NCBI GenBank assembly: GCA_965213735.1
Contig: CBDCAB010000006.1
Location: 1,364,001 to 1,428,000, forward strand
Source: CALDTK01 sp965213735
GTDB lineage: Bacteria; Bacteroidota; Bacteroidia; Chitinophagales; Saprospiraceae
Reading direction: 5' to 3'
DNA length: 64,000 nt
The translations under genes were made by a program, and so were the position numbers. The number at the start of each line of letters is the position of its first letter. The stretch's first letter is position 1. The notes below the pieces were generated by a model, which saw only the letters and a list, made by a program, of their open reading frames with translations, was not told where the DNA came from and did no database searches. Below, one piece after another: positions 41,972 through 51,607 of this stretch.

Positions 41972-42571
41972 CTAGAGAATTTTAGCACTGACTTCGGATG
42001 CGCCAGTTGTGGTGAAGAAATCCGCGAAGCGCTCGCGATCTGCTGGCGTTATTCCCAATGAAGAGAAAGCGATGCAAAACTTATCATCGGTAATACGGTC
42101 ATCAATGTTGAGCTCCTTCGCTCCAGGTCCAAGTCCGCAGATCAAGTAGAAGGAGAGCACCATCCCGATGGCGCTAAAAAGCACGGTCAGCTCGAAAGTG
42201 ATGGGAATGAAAGCCGGAGCACTGAAGTAAGGCTTACCACCAATAATGATTGGCCAATCGCGCGTAAATACCCAGGTCATGAAGCCGAAGGCGAGCAGCG
42301 TGCCACAAGCGCCATAGAAAAAGCCCCCGATGTGCAGGCGACTCTCTGCAAGACCGAGCACAGGATCGAGCCCGTGCACAGGAAAAGGCGTGTAGACATT
42401 GTATATCTCCATATGGTGCTCGCGCGCAAGCCGAACAGCGTCGATGAGTTGCAGTTCGTCGTCGTAGAGGCCATACACGATTGGCGTCCCGTGCACAGCT
42501 ACGGCTTCACTGTCTCCCACGGAAGGAGCCACGGCCGAGTCTGCATAGACGGAGGTGCGGGTATCTGCCAT
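41972..42571 (-). CDS. actD: alternative complex III subunit ActD (DUF3341)
   Basis: 199 residues with two membrane helices (FFYGACGTLLAFGFMTWVF and FIPITFELTVLFSAIGMVLSFYLICGLGPG) after a soluble region (IVYGLYDDELQLIDAVRLAREHHMEIYNVYTPFPVHGLDPVLGL). The HGLDPVLGLAESRL segment and the two-helix hairpin are the DUF3341 signature, which forms the peripheral ActD subunit on the cytoplasmic side. The first 25 residues are polar and not conserved. The gap to actC is 6 bp. Confidence 0.93.
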   Translation of the reverse strand: MADTRTSVYADSAVAPSVGDSEAVAVHGTPIVYGLYDDELQLIDAVRLAREHHMEIYNVYTPFPVHGLDPVLGLAESRLHIGGFFYGACGTLLAFGFMTWVFTRDWPIIIGGKPYFSAPAFIPITFELTVLFSAIGMVLSFYLICGLGPGAKELNIDDRITDDKFCIAFSSLGITPADRERFADFFTTTGASEVSAKIL

Positions 42572-42577
42572 GAGTAA

Positions 42578-44029
42578 TTATTGGGCGCGGTAGCCAGGTG
42601 AATTGAGTTCGGTGGTGTCGAGTTCGGGCTGGTGCACCGCATCGTGAGGAGTACGGTGAGCCCCAGGCCCGCTGTACTGATCGCCAGAGCTTTTCAAGAT
42701 GCTCTTCACTTCGGCAATTGCGATTACGGGTGCCACGCGTGTGAACACCAAGAACAAAGTGAAGAACAGTCCGATAGTACCTACGAAGATGCCCACCTCA
42801 ACCCAGGTTGGCACATAGTAGCTCCAGCTAGAAGGCAGGTAATCACGCGCTAGCGTAGTCGCAATAATTACAAAGCGCTCAAACCACATCCCGATGTTGA
42901 TGAAGATCGACATGAAGAAGGTGAGGGTGATGTTTCGCCGCCAGGATTTCTTCCAAAAAAGCTGTGGACTGATCACATTACACGCCATCATGCCGAAGTA
43001 GCTCCAGTAGTAGGGGCCGAGGGCGCGGTTGTAGAAAGCAAATTGCTCATACACATAGCCCGAGTACCAGGCCACGAAAAGCTCAGTGAGATAAGCCACG
43101 CCGACAATTGATCCTGTAAGCAGAATCACCTTGTTCATCGACTCGATGTGCGCAATCGTGATGTACTGCTCGAGGTTTAGCACTTTGCGCGCAATGATCA
43201 TCAGCGTCAGTACCATCGCAAAGCCTGAAAAAATGGCTCCCGCTACGAAATATGGTGGGAAAATCGTGGTGTGCCAGCCAGGTATGACGGATGTGGCGAA
43301 GTCGAAGCTCACAATGGTGTGGACCGAGAGGACGAGTGGTGTCGACAGGCCTGCCAGTACGAGTGCCATGGATTCCCAGCGTTGCCAGTGTTTAGCAGCG
43401 CCCGTCCAGCCAAAGCAGAGGATGTTGTACAGCTTGCGACGTAGGCCCCTCGAGCGGTCGCGTACTGTAGCAAAATCAGGAACCAATCCCAAATACCAAA
43501 ACAACAAGGACACGGTGAGGTAGGTAGAAATAGCGAACACGTCCCACAGCAGCGGCGAGTTGAAATTCACCCACAGCGGCCCGCGCGTGTTGGGGTACGG
43601 GAAGATGTAAAATGCCATCCATTGCCGACCCATGTGAATCAGCGGAAACTGGCCTGCACACACCACCGCAAAAATGGTCATCGCTTCTGCCGCTCGGTTA
43701 ACACCCGTACGCCACTTCTGGCGAAACAGCAGGAGAATCGCGGAGATGAGCGTGCCGGCATGTCCAATTCCTACCCACCACACAAAGTTGGTGATGTCCC
43801 AACCCCATCCGATCGTACGGTTTAGGTCCCAAGTACCAATCCCAAACCAAACAGTGATGAGCAGGCAAAAGGCATAGAGGCCGAGCAGCGTTACGGCTAC
43901 GATAAAAGCCGCTATCCAAGCCGCATTGGGAGTGCTCTCGGTGGGAGAGCAGATATCTCTTGTTATGTCGTGATACGTTTTATGCCCTTGGATCAGGGGC
44001 TCGCGTATCGTGGCTACTGGAGCGCTCAT
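42578..44029 (-). CDS. actC: alternative complex III subunit ActC (NrfD/PsrC-like)
   Basis: A 483-residue membrane protein with ten or so helices: AAFIVAVTLLGLYAFCLLITVWFGIGTWDLNRTIGWGWDITNFVWWVGIGHAGTLISAILLLF at the N-terminus, with the conserved GIGHAGTLISAIL, then HTIVSFDFATSVIPGWHTTIFPPYFVAGAIFSGFAMVLTLM. It is the quinone-binding membrane subunit of alternative complex III, related to polysulfide reductase PsrC. It carries no cofactors. Together with ActF it forms the membrane core. The start overlaps nothing; the gap to actB is 42 bp. Confidence 0.94.
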   Translation of the reverse strand: MSAPVATIREPLIQGHKTYHDITRDICSPTESTPNAAWIAAFIVAVTLLGLYAFCLLITVWFGIGTWDLNRTIGWGWDITNFVWWVGIGHAGTLISAILLLFRQKWRTGVNRAAEAMTIFAVVCAGQFPLIHMGRQWMAFYIFPYPNTRGPLWVNFNSPLLWDVFAISTYLTVSLLFWYLGLVPDFATVRDRSRGLRRKLYNILCFGWTGAAKHWQRWESMALVLAGLSTPLVLSVHTIVSFDFATSVIPGWHTTIFPPYFVAGAIFSGFAMVLTLMIIARKVLNLEQYITIAHIESMNKVILLTGSIVGVAYLTELFVAWYSGYVYEQFAFYNRALGPYYWSYFGMMACNVISPQLFWKKSWRRNITLTFFMSIFINIGMWFERFVIIATTLARDYLPSSWSYYVPTWVEVGIFVGTIGLFFTLFLVFTRVAPVIAIAEVKSILKSSGDQYSGPGAHRTPHDAVHQPELDTTELNSPGYRAQ

Positions 44030-44071
44030 CGTTTATAGGTTTTGCGGAAGCGTGAAAAAGAGAGTGAGGAA

Positions 44072-47000
44072 CTAGCCATGAAGTTCAGGCTCAATTTCTT
44101 GGGCTTCGTGGGGCACCAGGGTAGAATTCTTGTTGGTAATTTTTGCAGAGTACATCACAGATGGAGCAACGTTGACTTCCTCGAGCACGAGGTAGTTGAT
44201 CGGTGACTCCCATTTCTGCATGAGTTCTCCAGCTTTATTGTTGCGGTCGCCGAAGGTAATTGCACCCGTCGGGCAAGCAGTCTGGCAAGCAGTCTTGACA
44301 TCAGCATCGCGCAAGCGGCGACCCTCAATTTTGGCTGTAAGCTTGCCTGCTTGAATGCGCTGAACGCAAAACGAGCATTTTTCAATCACACCCCGGCTGC
44401 GCACAGTAACATCCGGATTGAGCACCATGCGCGTGAGGTTGTCGGCACCGAACGGCAGTTCGCCACCAATTGGCACCACGTCATCCTCGCTCAAACCAGG
44501 CTCGTTGCCAATGAAGATATCGGCTGTGGTATAGTCAAACCAGTTGAACCGGCGCACTTTGTACGGACAGTTGTTGGCGCAGTAGCGAGTTCCGATACAG
44601 CGGTTGTAGGTCATTTGATTCAGACCTTCGGAGGAGTGGTTCGTCGCGGCAACAGGGCACACGTTCTCGCAGGGTGCGTTGTCGCAGTGCTGGCACAGCA
44701 TGGGCTGATACACCACGTCGGGATTGTCGACATCACCGTAGTAGTAGCGGTCGATGCGTAGCCACGTCATCTCGTGGTGGCGCGCTACCTCATTCTTACC
44801 GACTATGGGAGTGTTGTTTTCGGCAATACAAGCAACCACACAGGCCGAGCAGCCGGTGCAACTATTGAGGTCGATGTACATGCCCCAATGGTGCCCCAAC
44901 TCGAAAGCATCTTCGTAGCCTTCGTAGAGCGAGTGACTATTGAGTTTCTGATACTCAGCGCGCTGCTCTTGGAGGTGCTCAGTAAATTCTGGCAGCTCAT
45001 CGAGATTGGCTGTGCGAATAATCGAACGCTCGGTCAAGTTGCCTTCGTAGCCATCGACGATTCCACCGTAGCCACCAAACAGCGTACGCTCCTCATCGAC
45101 GACCACCGGCACGCCATCATCTTCGCCAGTGACGCCCATCGTGTGGTGGTATTGCACGATAGCAAAGCGATCATCTTCCTCGATGGCCTCGCTTACTTCA
45201 ACAGGGCCGAGCGCGTAATTCTGCCGGTTGCCGTCGGCGTCGACAAACATCATCGGCATCACATCCGTGCCAACGCTGTAGCCCACCTTGCCGATGACTT
45301 TACGGCCATATCCTGTTGCTATACCAACCGTATCTGGTGCCATACCGAACTGCACCACGCAGGCTACGGGAGCAATGACTTTTTGCACGTTAAGCGCTAC
45401 GATATCGGTCTTACCTTTCAGCTCTTCGCTGTTGAGGTCGTTGAAGACATCGTAGTGATTGCCACCAGAGTAGGTTACCGGCACTTGCAGGTAATTACCC
45501 CAAGTAGTGCGCGTCACAGGGTCGGGCACCTCCTGTAGCCATGGATTATTGGCATAGGTGCCGACACCAATAGTGACAGGCTCAGTGAATACGAGTTCGA
45601 GCGCACCTTCAGCTCCGGGTTGTCTTATTCCTGTTCCGCTTACGCCAAAACTGGTCCCCGCAGCAGTAGAAGTGGGTGCATTGCCTACGAACACACCTGC
45701 ACTCAAGGCGCTATCCCAGAAGGCATCGAAACTGGCAAACTTGTTTTGTTGGGCAAAGGCTGAGTCGCGCCACTGCTCGCGCATGAAGTGCATGTACGGT
45801 TGCTCCAAGGCCAGATCGAGTTGGCCACTCTCTGCCCAACGCAAAAATGATTCTCCCGCTTGACGAGTATTCCAGAGCGGGTAGATCGTTGGCTGAATGA
45901 GCGTGTATATCCCAGAGATTGGCTCTGCGTCGCCCCAACTTTCGAGCACATGATGATCGGGTGCAATGATGTTGCAGAGTGCTGCAGTCTCATTAATGGA
46001 ACCCGACATGCTCACCTTGACAGGCACTTTAGCCATGGCCTCCAGGAGCGCCAGGCGTTGAGGCCAATCATAGACGGGGTTAGTGTCTCCGTGGAAGATG
46101 ACCACATCTACACTACCTGCCTGCATCTCAGCAATTAAGTCGCGCATGTCGCGGTCGACGCCACCTCTGAGTTTGGTGGCGCGGGAGGTATTGATCGTTG
46201 AGCCATAAGCGCCCAACATATTGTTGATCGCATTGACGAGTAGCTGCTCGGCGACGTTGTTGCTGCCACTCACCACGAGTGCTCTGCCACGGCTGGCCAC
46301 CAGATCGCGTGCGGCTACACTCAGCACCCGAACAGCTTCTGGATGTAGAGTAGTTGCCCCCGCTGAGGAGCCACCAGTAAGTCCGGCGACTTGGTTGTGC
46401 AACTCGAGCATGGCTTGGCCGAGATGGCTAGGCTTCACGCGCACTCGGTGATCGGCATTCGAGCCCGTGAGGGTCATGGTCGACTCCACCTGATAGTGGC
46501 GATTCATGCTGGGCCGCAGCTGATTGACCACCTGACGCCGCTTGGCGTACTGCTCGTTGTAGAGGCTTGGATAAATCCAGGTGCCGAGAAAATCACAGTC
46601 AAAGCCGACGATGACATCTGCCTCATCAAAGCGGTAACTCGGCACGATAGCCTTACCAATAGAGCGCTGATTGGCTTGAATTAAGGCCGAACTCGAACTG
46701 GTATCGTAGGTAACGACCCGCGTGCCTCGGTGCCGAGCACTGAACTGCTCTAGCGCTGCATTGAGCGTAGGTGAATGGATCGTATTGGTGACGATACGTA
46801 CACGTGCACCTGGCTTCAACGCTTGGCGCATCAGCTCATCGACTTCTGCCCAGCTGAGCTTGCTGCTCGGCTGCATGTGCAGGTTTTCGGTGGGATCGAA
46901 AACACCACGGATGGCTGCTGGCCCACTGAGGCGGGTGGTATCGTAGAGGCTCAGAACACAAGCTTGGGCCCGCGCAGTAGTGCCACTTCCGAGGGCTTCG

Positions 47001-47374
47001 CTGATCGGGTTGGGCTCGATCTTGATGGGCCGACCTTCACGTGTTTTGACGAGTATGGGGCAGAAGTCGTTGCCACTCACGAAGGAAGAGGCGTAGTAGG
47101 TAGCTACACCCGGTACGATTTCATCGGGCTTCACCACGTATGGCACCGCGTACTTCCGCGGAATATCGCAGGCTGCGGCCACAGTGGCTGCACCCAAGCC
47201 GAAGCCCATCATCTTGAGGAAGTCGCGTCGGTTCGACTTCATGTCGACGTGCTCGGCCTCCTCGATCTGCTTCGCAAGCGAGGTCGAGGGAGTCTCCAGG
47301 CGTGCCTGCTCTTGATACGCTTTTTCGTCGGTGAGTTGGCCAATGCCTACCCAAGGTTGCTTAGTGTCGTTCAC
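44072..47374 (-). CDS. actB: alternative complex III subunit ActB (molybdopterin-like plus ferredoxin domains)
   Basis: About 1100 residues. A TAT-type signal NRRDFLKMMGFGLGAATVAAACDIP lies internally (starting near residue 70), as usual for ActB, with a soluble N-terminal extension before it. The large N-terminal domain resembles molybdopterin oxidoreductases but keeps no cofactor-binding cysteine cluster. The C-terminal domain has four cysteine clusters for iron-sulfur centres: CTGCSACVVAC, CQHCDNAPCENVCPV, CPYKVRRF and CSFCVQ, ending CQTACPTGAITFGD. It transfers electrons within the complex. The open frame begins with a GTG at 47443, overlapping actA; I prefer the GTG at 47374 (NDTKQPWVGIGQL), which matches the usual ActB beginning, but the start is not certain. 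Confidence 0.9.
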   Translation of the reverse strand: MNDTKQPWVGIGQLTDEKAYQEQARLETPSTSLAKQIEEAEHVDMKSNRRDFLKMMGFGLGAATVAAACDIPRKYAVPYVVKPDEIVPGVATYYASSFVSGNDFCPILVKTREGRPIKIEPNPISEALGSGTTARAQACVLSLYDTTRLSGPAAIRGVFDPTENLHMQPSSKLSWAEVDELMRQALKPGARVRIVTNTIHSPTLNAALEQFSARHRGTRVVTYDTSSSSALIQANQRSIGKAIVPSYRFDEADVIVGFDCDFLGTWIYPSLYNEQYAKRRQVVNQLRPSMNRHYQVESTMTLTGSNADHRVRVKPSHLGQAMLELHNQVAGLTGGSSAGATTLHPEAVRVLSVAARDLVASRGRALVVSGSNNVAEQLLVNAINNMLGAYGSTINTSRATKLRGGVDRDMRDLIAEMQAGSVDVVIFHGDTNPVYDWPQRLALLEAMAKVPVKVSMSGSINETAALCNIIAPDHHVLESWGDAEPISGIYTLIQPTIYPLWNTRQAGESFLRWAESGQLDLALEQPYMHFMREQWRDSAFAQQNKFASFDAFWDSALSAGVFVGNAPTSTAAGTSFGVSGTGIRQPGAEGALELVFTEPVTIGVGTYANNPWLQEVPDPVTRTTWGNYLQVPVTYSGGNHYDVFNDLNSEELKGKTDIVALNVQKVIAPVACVVQFGMAPDTVGIATGYGRKVIGKVGYSVGTDVMPMMFVDADGNRQNYALGPVEVSEAIEEDDRFAIVQYHHTMGVTGEDDGVPVVVDEERTLFGGYGGIVDGYEGNLTERSIIRTANLDELPEFTEHLQEQRAEYQKLNSHSLYEGYEDAFELGHHWGMYIDLNSCTGCSACVVACIAENNTPIVGKNEVARHHEMTWLRIDRYYYGDVDNPDVVYQPMLCQHCDNAPCENVCPVAATNHSSEGLNQMTYNRCIGTRYCANNCPYKVRRFNWFDYTTADIFIGNEPGLSEDDVVPIGGELPFGADNLTRMVLNPDVTVRSRGVIEKCSFCVQRIQAGKLTAKIEGRRLRDADVKTACQTACPTGAITFGDRNNKAGELMQKWESPINYLVLEEVNVAPSVMYSAKITNKNSTLVPHEAQEIEPELHG

Positions 47375-47421
47375 GCAGCTGTTGTTTTCCCGAAAGGGGG
47401 AAGAATGGTCTTTGCTTAAGT

Positions 47422-48879
47422 CTAGTAGTGGCACTTCTGACACTCAATGCCGCCAATCTCTTCAACGACGACGCGCTGACGAGTTCCGGCCTGTAATTCT
47501 TGGTGGTACTGCTCGTAGCTCTGGTAGTAGGGGTTTTCCTGAAACTGCACCGGAGTTTGGCGGTGACAGTTGATGCACCAGCCCATCGAGAGCGGACTGT
47601 ATTGATACACTTCCTCCATCTCCTGCACAGGTCCGTGACAGGTCTGACAAGCGAGTTTGCCTACAGCCACGTGTTGAGCATGGTTGAAATAGGCGTGGTC
47701 TGGCAGGTTGTGAATTCGCGGCCACTCGATGGGGCCCGGGATACGCTGATCGTACTCATCGTTGGTGAGCGCAGCAACGATGTTGTTCCACTGCTCATCA
47801 ACTACAGCTTCGCCTTCCCGACCCAGGTTGCCGCCGTTGTCCTGAGCGTAGTTGTCGGCTATCCAGGTCTTGTAGATCGCCTCAATGTCTTCGCGCGGCA
47901 TATCCTCATAATTCTGGATGTACTTATCCTGGTTTGGATCGTAGCCTATGCTCGCGAATATTTTGGTCAACTCAGCCGTACCGTAAAGCGGACCTTTCTT
48001 AATAGCTCGGTGGCAATTCATGCAGGTGTTAGCCGCAGGAATAACGGAGTGCTTAGAGCGACGGGCGCCGTCGTGGCAATACTGACATTCAATTTGATTG
48101 ACGCCAGCGTGCAGGGCATGACTAAACTTGATGGGCTGCGTGGGCTGGTAGCCTTGCTGGCGACCGAGTTCAATGGCGTTATTAACTGTCGTGTAGCCGA
48201 GAAAAAGGATGGCGGCAAGCACGAGAAAGGCAATGAGACCGGGACTTGTCAGCGTCTCTGCGAGGGTTTTGCGGCGCACCTGCTTGCCTTCGGACACCGC
48301 CTGCATGTAGCGCAAGTTGCTGATGACGCGAGCCAGGACGAAACTAAGCAGGAGGAGTATGCCCAGCAGCAGGCCGTAGAGCAGCATGTTACTAGCTCCG
48401 GCGTCAGCGCCTCCTTCCAGCTCTCCTGGAGTCACACCGCCAACCTCGCCAGCGCCCTCAAACTGATTGTTGATGTAGAGCAGAATGGACTCAATCTCCG
48501 CATCGGTGAGCGCGGGGAAATTGGTCATGATAGTGGGCTTCCACTCATTCCAGACTGCAACTGCCCGAGGGTGACCCTGCGAGATCATGCCTTGCGAGTT
48601 GCGAATCCAGGCGTACAGATCTTCTCGGGGCCACTCAGCCCAGCGTGCTTCTACCTGACCGAGCGCCGGGCCGGTGAGGTCGTCTTTCATGTTCCTGTTG
48701 TGGCAGCTGGCGCACTGATTCTTAAAGATGCCTGCTCCGACATCCGCATCTGCGTCGTCGGGATAAGGACCTTGAGCCATGCCTTCAGCAGGAGCAAAAG
48801 CCAGCAACATCAGCGCTAGTGCACTCAATATGCTCGCCTTAGCGCACACTAAAAAACGTGTAGGAATGCCTTTGGTCAT
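47422..48879 (-). CDS. actA: alternative complex III subunit ActA, six heme c sites
   Basis: 485 residues from the ATG at 48879 (signal: ALALMLLAFAPAEGMAQG). It contains six CxxCH motifs: CASCH at 56-60 in an N-terminal cytochrome c domain (LTDAEIESILLYINNQFEGA follows), one membrane helix (LLLYGLLLGILLLLSFVLARVI, with a second at LIAFLVLAAILFLGYTTVN), then CQYCH, CMNCH, CQTCH, CINCH and a terminal CQKCH. The Rhodothermus ActA is pentaheme, so this is a pentaheme core with an extra monoheme domain in front. It is the electron output route of alternative complex III. It is the first gene of the operon, with a promoter at 48900-48907. Confidence 0.92.
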   Translation of the reverse strand: MTKGIPTRFLVCAKASILSALALMLLAFAPAEGMAQGPYPDDADADVGAGIFKNQCASCHNRNMKDDLTGPALGQVEARWAEWPREDLYAWIRNSQGMISQGHPRAVAVWNEWKPTIMTNFPALTDAEIESILLYINNQFEGAGEVGGVTPGELEGGADAGASNMLLYGLLLGILLLLSFVLARVISNLRYMQAVSEGKQVRRKTLAETLTSPGLIAFLVLAAILFLGYTTVNNAIELGRQQGYQPTQPIKFSHALHAGVNQIECQYCHDGARRSKHSVIPAANTCMNCHRAIKKGPLYGTAELTKIFASIGYDPNQDKYIQNYEDMPREDIEAIYKTWIADNYAQDNGGNLGREGEAVVDEQWNNIVAALTNDEYDQRIPGPIEWPRIHNLPDHAYFNHAQHVAVGKLACQTCHGPVQEMEEVYQYSPLSMGWCINCHRQTPVQFQENPYYQSYEQYHQELQAGTRQRVVVEEIGGIECQKCHY

Positions 48880-48899
48880 AATGTCACGTCGATGTCGCG

Positions 48900-48907
48900 C
48901 AAAGATA
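48900..48907 (-). promoter_or_regulatory. promoter -7 box of the act/cox operon (TATCTTTG)
   Basis: On the minus strand TATCTTTG matches the Bacteroidota TAnnTTTG element exactly. GTTG, a -33-like element, lies 17 bp upstream. The box ends about 20 bp before the actA ATG (48879), giving a short leader of roughly 15 bases. All fifteen genes down to 31516 lie on this strand without a visible strong terminator, so this may drive the whole block. Confidence 0.62.
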
Positions 48908-49080
48908 CGTAGAGGTGTAAGTTTCAACGGAAACTGAAAGTCATTGTAGAGTGGATGCTCCTATTTAGATGCAGTCCACACAATGACAGATCCCGCTCTG
49001 GGCAAATTTCGCCGCGAGATTACGGCGTTTCGCGCCAACGCTGCTAGTGGATTTCCAGGATAGCACCAACACGAGTTGCC

Positions 49081-49875
49081 TCAAACAGCGACTGGTGCTT
49101 TAATGTGCGGATGATGCTGGTAGCCTTCGACCGCGATGTCCTCGTAGGTAAAGTCCTCCAGTTGCTCTACCGCAGGATTGATCTGGAGTTGTGGTAGTGT
49201 GAGAGGTTTTCGCGAAAGCTGAAGCCTAGCCTGCTGAAGGTGATTGTGGTAAAGGTGCAAATCGCCAAAAGTGTGCACGAAGTCTCCCACACCGAGTCCA
49301 CACACCTTAGCCACCAGGTGGGTAAGCAAGGCGTAGCTAGCGATGTTGAAGGGCACACCGAGAAATACATCCGCCGAGCGCTGGTACAACTGGCAGCTGA
49401 GTCGACCGTCCGCCACATAAAACTGGAAGAGGCAGTGGCAGGGTGCCAACGCCATTGCGGGTAGGTCGGCGGGATTCCAAGCCGAGACGATGATGCGGCG
49501 GCTGCTGGGATTGGCTTTGATGGTCGCTACGGCCTCGGCGAGTTGATCTATCGTTTTGCCGGAAGGCGACTGCCAACTTCTCCACTGCTTGCCATACACA
49601 GGACCGAGATCACCTTGCTCGTCGGCCCACTCATTCCATATGCGCACGCCATGCTGTTGAAGGTAAGCCACATTGGTGTCACCGCGCAGAAACCACAACA
49701 GTTCGTAGACGATACTCTTCCAGTGCAGTTTCTTGGTGGTGACCATCGGAAAACCCTCCTCGAGATCGAATCGCATCTGGTAGCCAAACACCGAACGGGT
49801 GCCCGTACCAGTGCGATCGGGCCGATCAACCCCCTTTTCGAGAATATGCTCTATTGCCGCTAAGTACTGCTGCAT
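49081..49875 (-). CDS. thyA: thymidylate synthase
   Basis: A 264-residue ThyA of classical (E. coli-like) length. Catalytic Cys146 lies in LAPCHCLFQFYV; other marks are RTGTGTRSVFGYQMRF, FLRGDTNVAYL, YGKQWRSW and RSADVFLGVPFNIASYALLTHLVA, which bind dUMP and folate. It methylates dUMP to dTMP in the cytoplasm. A TACCTTGG box (49880-49887, minus strand) is 4 bp before the ATG. A repeat copy (GTTTTCGCGAAAGCT, 49206-49220) lies in the C-terminal part. The 201 bases between actA and this gene (48880-49080) show only the act promoter and unassigned sequence. Confidence 0.96.
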   Translation of the reverse strand: MQQYLAAIEHILEKGVDRPDRTGTGTRSVFGYQMRFDLEEGFPMVTTKKLHWKSIVYELLWFLRGDTNVAYLQQHGVRIWNEWADEQGDLGPVYGKQWRSWQSPSGKTIDQLAEAVATIKANPSSRRIIVSAWNPADLPAMALAPCHCLFQFYVADGRLSCQLYQRSADVFLGVPFNIASYALLTHLVAKVCGLGVGDFVHTFGDLHLYHNHLQQARLQLSRKPLTLPQLQINPAVEQLEDFTYEDIAVEGYQHHPHIKAPVAV

Positions 49876-49965
49876 GCGGCCAAGGTAAGAGACTCATACA
49901 AGGACCCGATACGGGCCCATACCCAGTACCGGAGTCGAGTGTGTCCGTATGTTGTGCAAAATTGG

Positions 49966-51384
49966 TCACTGCAAAATAAGTACGCTGTCTAGGTTGGTGC
50001 GTCGGCTGAGCCAGCGCTTGAGTTGCACCACTTCCTGTTGAGAAATTTTAGCATCTGCTGGCAGATAGACCACGCCTTTGTCGCTGAGCCGCCTGTGGCT
50101 ATTGGCATCGTAGGTGTGCAGTCGCGCAAACTGGAAGGTGGTGAGGTCGGGAAACAAAGCCTCTGCTTCCTGGGCTAGCGTCACGAATTCGCTGGTATCT
50201 GCATCTATAGTGGCAAGCGTTTGCTCGAGTTGACGGATTCTACTGTCGCGATCAATAACAGCCATCTCGTTGCGCTTATACATCGACTGCAGGGAAGTCT
50301 GCTCCTTAAGTAAGCTCAATTGGGCAGCTGACATAGCCGAGTCGTCGCTATCCTGCATCACGAGGAGCTCGGTGTTTGGCAGCCCGTGGCGCTCCAAGCG
50401 TGCCCGGCGATCGTTGATGGTGGTGCTATCTACAGGTTTGCCCACGAGTACGAGCTCGATGCGTCGCAGGCCAGTCTCTTCATCGGCTTTGCTAATGTCG
50501 CGAGCGATGATTTCAGCCCCGGGAAAGTCACACTCTTCATCGATGAAGCGGGTGGCGCGCTGCAGGTAGACGCTCTTCTGCACCGTGGTGTAGGCGGTAT
50601 AGATGCTGGGAATGGAGACAGCTACGACAATAACTAGGATGTAGCGGCGGACGCGCTTCTCGTGCTTCTCGTCGACAAATTGATGCCTCCTGAAGCGCAT
50701 AAACCGTACGAGGACGAAGGTGCTGACGGCGATAAATACGATGTTGATAAAGAACAGGTAAAGCGAGCCGGCGAAATAGATCCACTGACCGGTAGCGATG
50801 GCATAGCCTGCCGTACAGATGGGCGGCATCAGCGCAGTAGCGATGGCAACTCCTGGCAGTGCATTGCCTTTCTCGCGGCGAGACACAGCGATAATTCCCG
50901 CGAAGCCACCAAAGGTCGCAATGAGCACATCCCACAGCGTCGGCGAAACGCGCGCCAGCAACTCACTCTGGGCTTCGGTGATGGGAGAAAGGACGAAGTA
51001 AAGCGCGCTAATAGCGACCGAAGCGAGGGTGGCAATGCCTAAGTTCTTAAATGCTGTAAGCAGCAGGTCGAAGTCATAAATTGCCACTCCCACGCCTATG
51101 CCGAGGATGGGTCCCATCAGCGGGGAGATCAACATCGCGCCGATGATGACGGCGGGGCTGTTGACGTTGAGGCCGATGCTGCAGATGAGAATAGCGAAAA
51201 GCAGAATCCACAGGTTGGCACCTCGAAATTGTACGTCTTTACGCACGGTCTCGAGGGTTTGACCTTCATAAGCCTGGTCGTCGCGTAAGTCGAAACGGTC
51301 GGTCAGGAACTGGGAAAAAGCACTCTTAAGGGACGCTGGGCTGCCGGGCTCGGGATTTGCGTCAAGCATAGGATTGTTGGCCAT
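49966..51384 (-). CDS. DUF389 family membrane protein
   Basis: About 472 residues from the ATG at 51384. The DUF389 membrane core has six helices with LLFAILICSIGLNVNSPAVIIGAMLISPLMGPILGIGVGVAIYDFDLL, the family signature with its GAMLISPLMGPI repeat, then FGGFAGIIAVSRREKGNALPGVAIATALMPPICTAGYAIATG and a last helix pair. A soluble C-terminal part of about 210 residues follows, with an internal coiled coil (KEQTSLQSMYKRNEMAVIDRDSRIRQLEQTL) not found in short DUF389 proteins. Function unknown. The upstream extension to 51456 is Arg/Pro rich and unlike the family. Divergent from a lipoprotein gene across 223 bp. Confidence 0.9.
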   Translation of the reverse strand: MANNPMLDANPEPGSPASLKSAFSQFLTDRFDLRDDQAYEGQTLETVRKDVQFRGANLWILLFAILICSIGLNVNSPAVIIGAMLISPLMGPILGIGVGVAIYDFDLLLTAFKNLGIATLASVAISALYFVLSPITEAQSELLARVSPTLWDVLIATFGGFAGIIAVSRREKGNALPGVAIATALMPPICTAGYAIATGQWIYFAGSLYLFFINIVFIAVSTFVLVRFMRFRRHQFVDEKHEKRVRRYILVIVVAVSIPSIYTAYTTVQKSVYLQRATRFIDEECDFPGAEIIARDISKADEETGLRRIELVLVGKPVDSTTINDRRARLERHGLPNTELLVMQDSDDSAMSAAQLSLLKEQTSLQSMYKRNEMAVIDRDSRIRQLEQTLATIDADTSEFVTLAQEAEALFPDLTTFQFARLHTYDANSHRRLSDKGVVYLPADAKISQQEVVQLKRWLSRRTNLDSVLILQ

Positions 51385-51607
51385 CGGGGCGCGAAAGTAG
51401 GTGGGTGTAGCTTTAGGGTTAGCGTTGGCATTAGGGCAACGTCGCCGAGGTCGCAAAGGACGCTTAGCCTGAATGGGGCATATTGAGTAAGGGCGAGTTG
51501 TGCGTCTGCTTCTTTTTGCGCTTTTGCAAAACTGGTGGGCAGGCGCTTCAGCACAACTGCTCTGAGGATGAGTAAGAAGAATTGCGCGAAGGGTTCACCT
51601 TTGTCGG

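Noticed and set aside
44774..45538. 254-codon plus-strand frame
   Set aside because: Antisense to the actB gene; composition reflects the opposite strand.
47500..48819. 439-codon plus-strand frame
   Set aside because: Antisense to actA, which has six heme motifs; the long shadow is due to GC-rich codon use.
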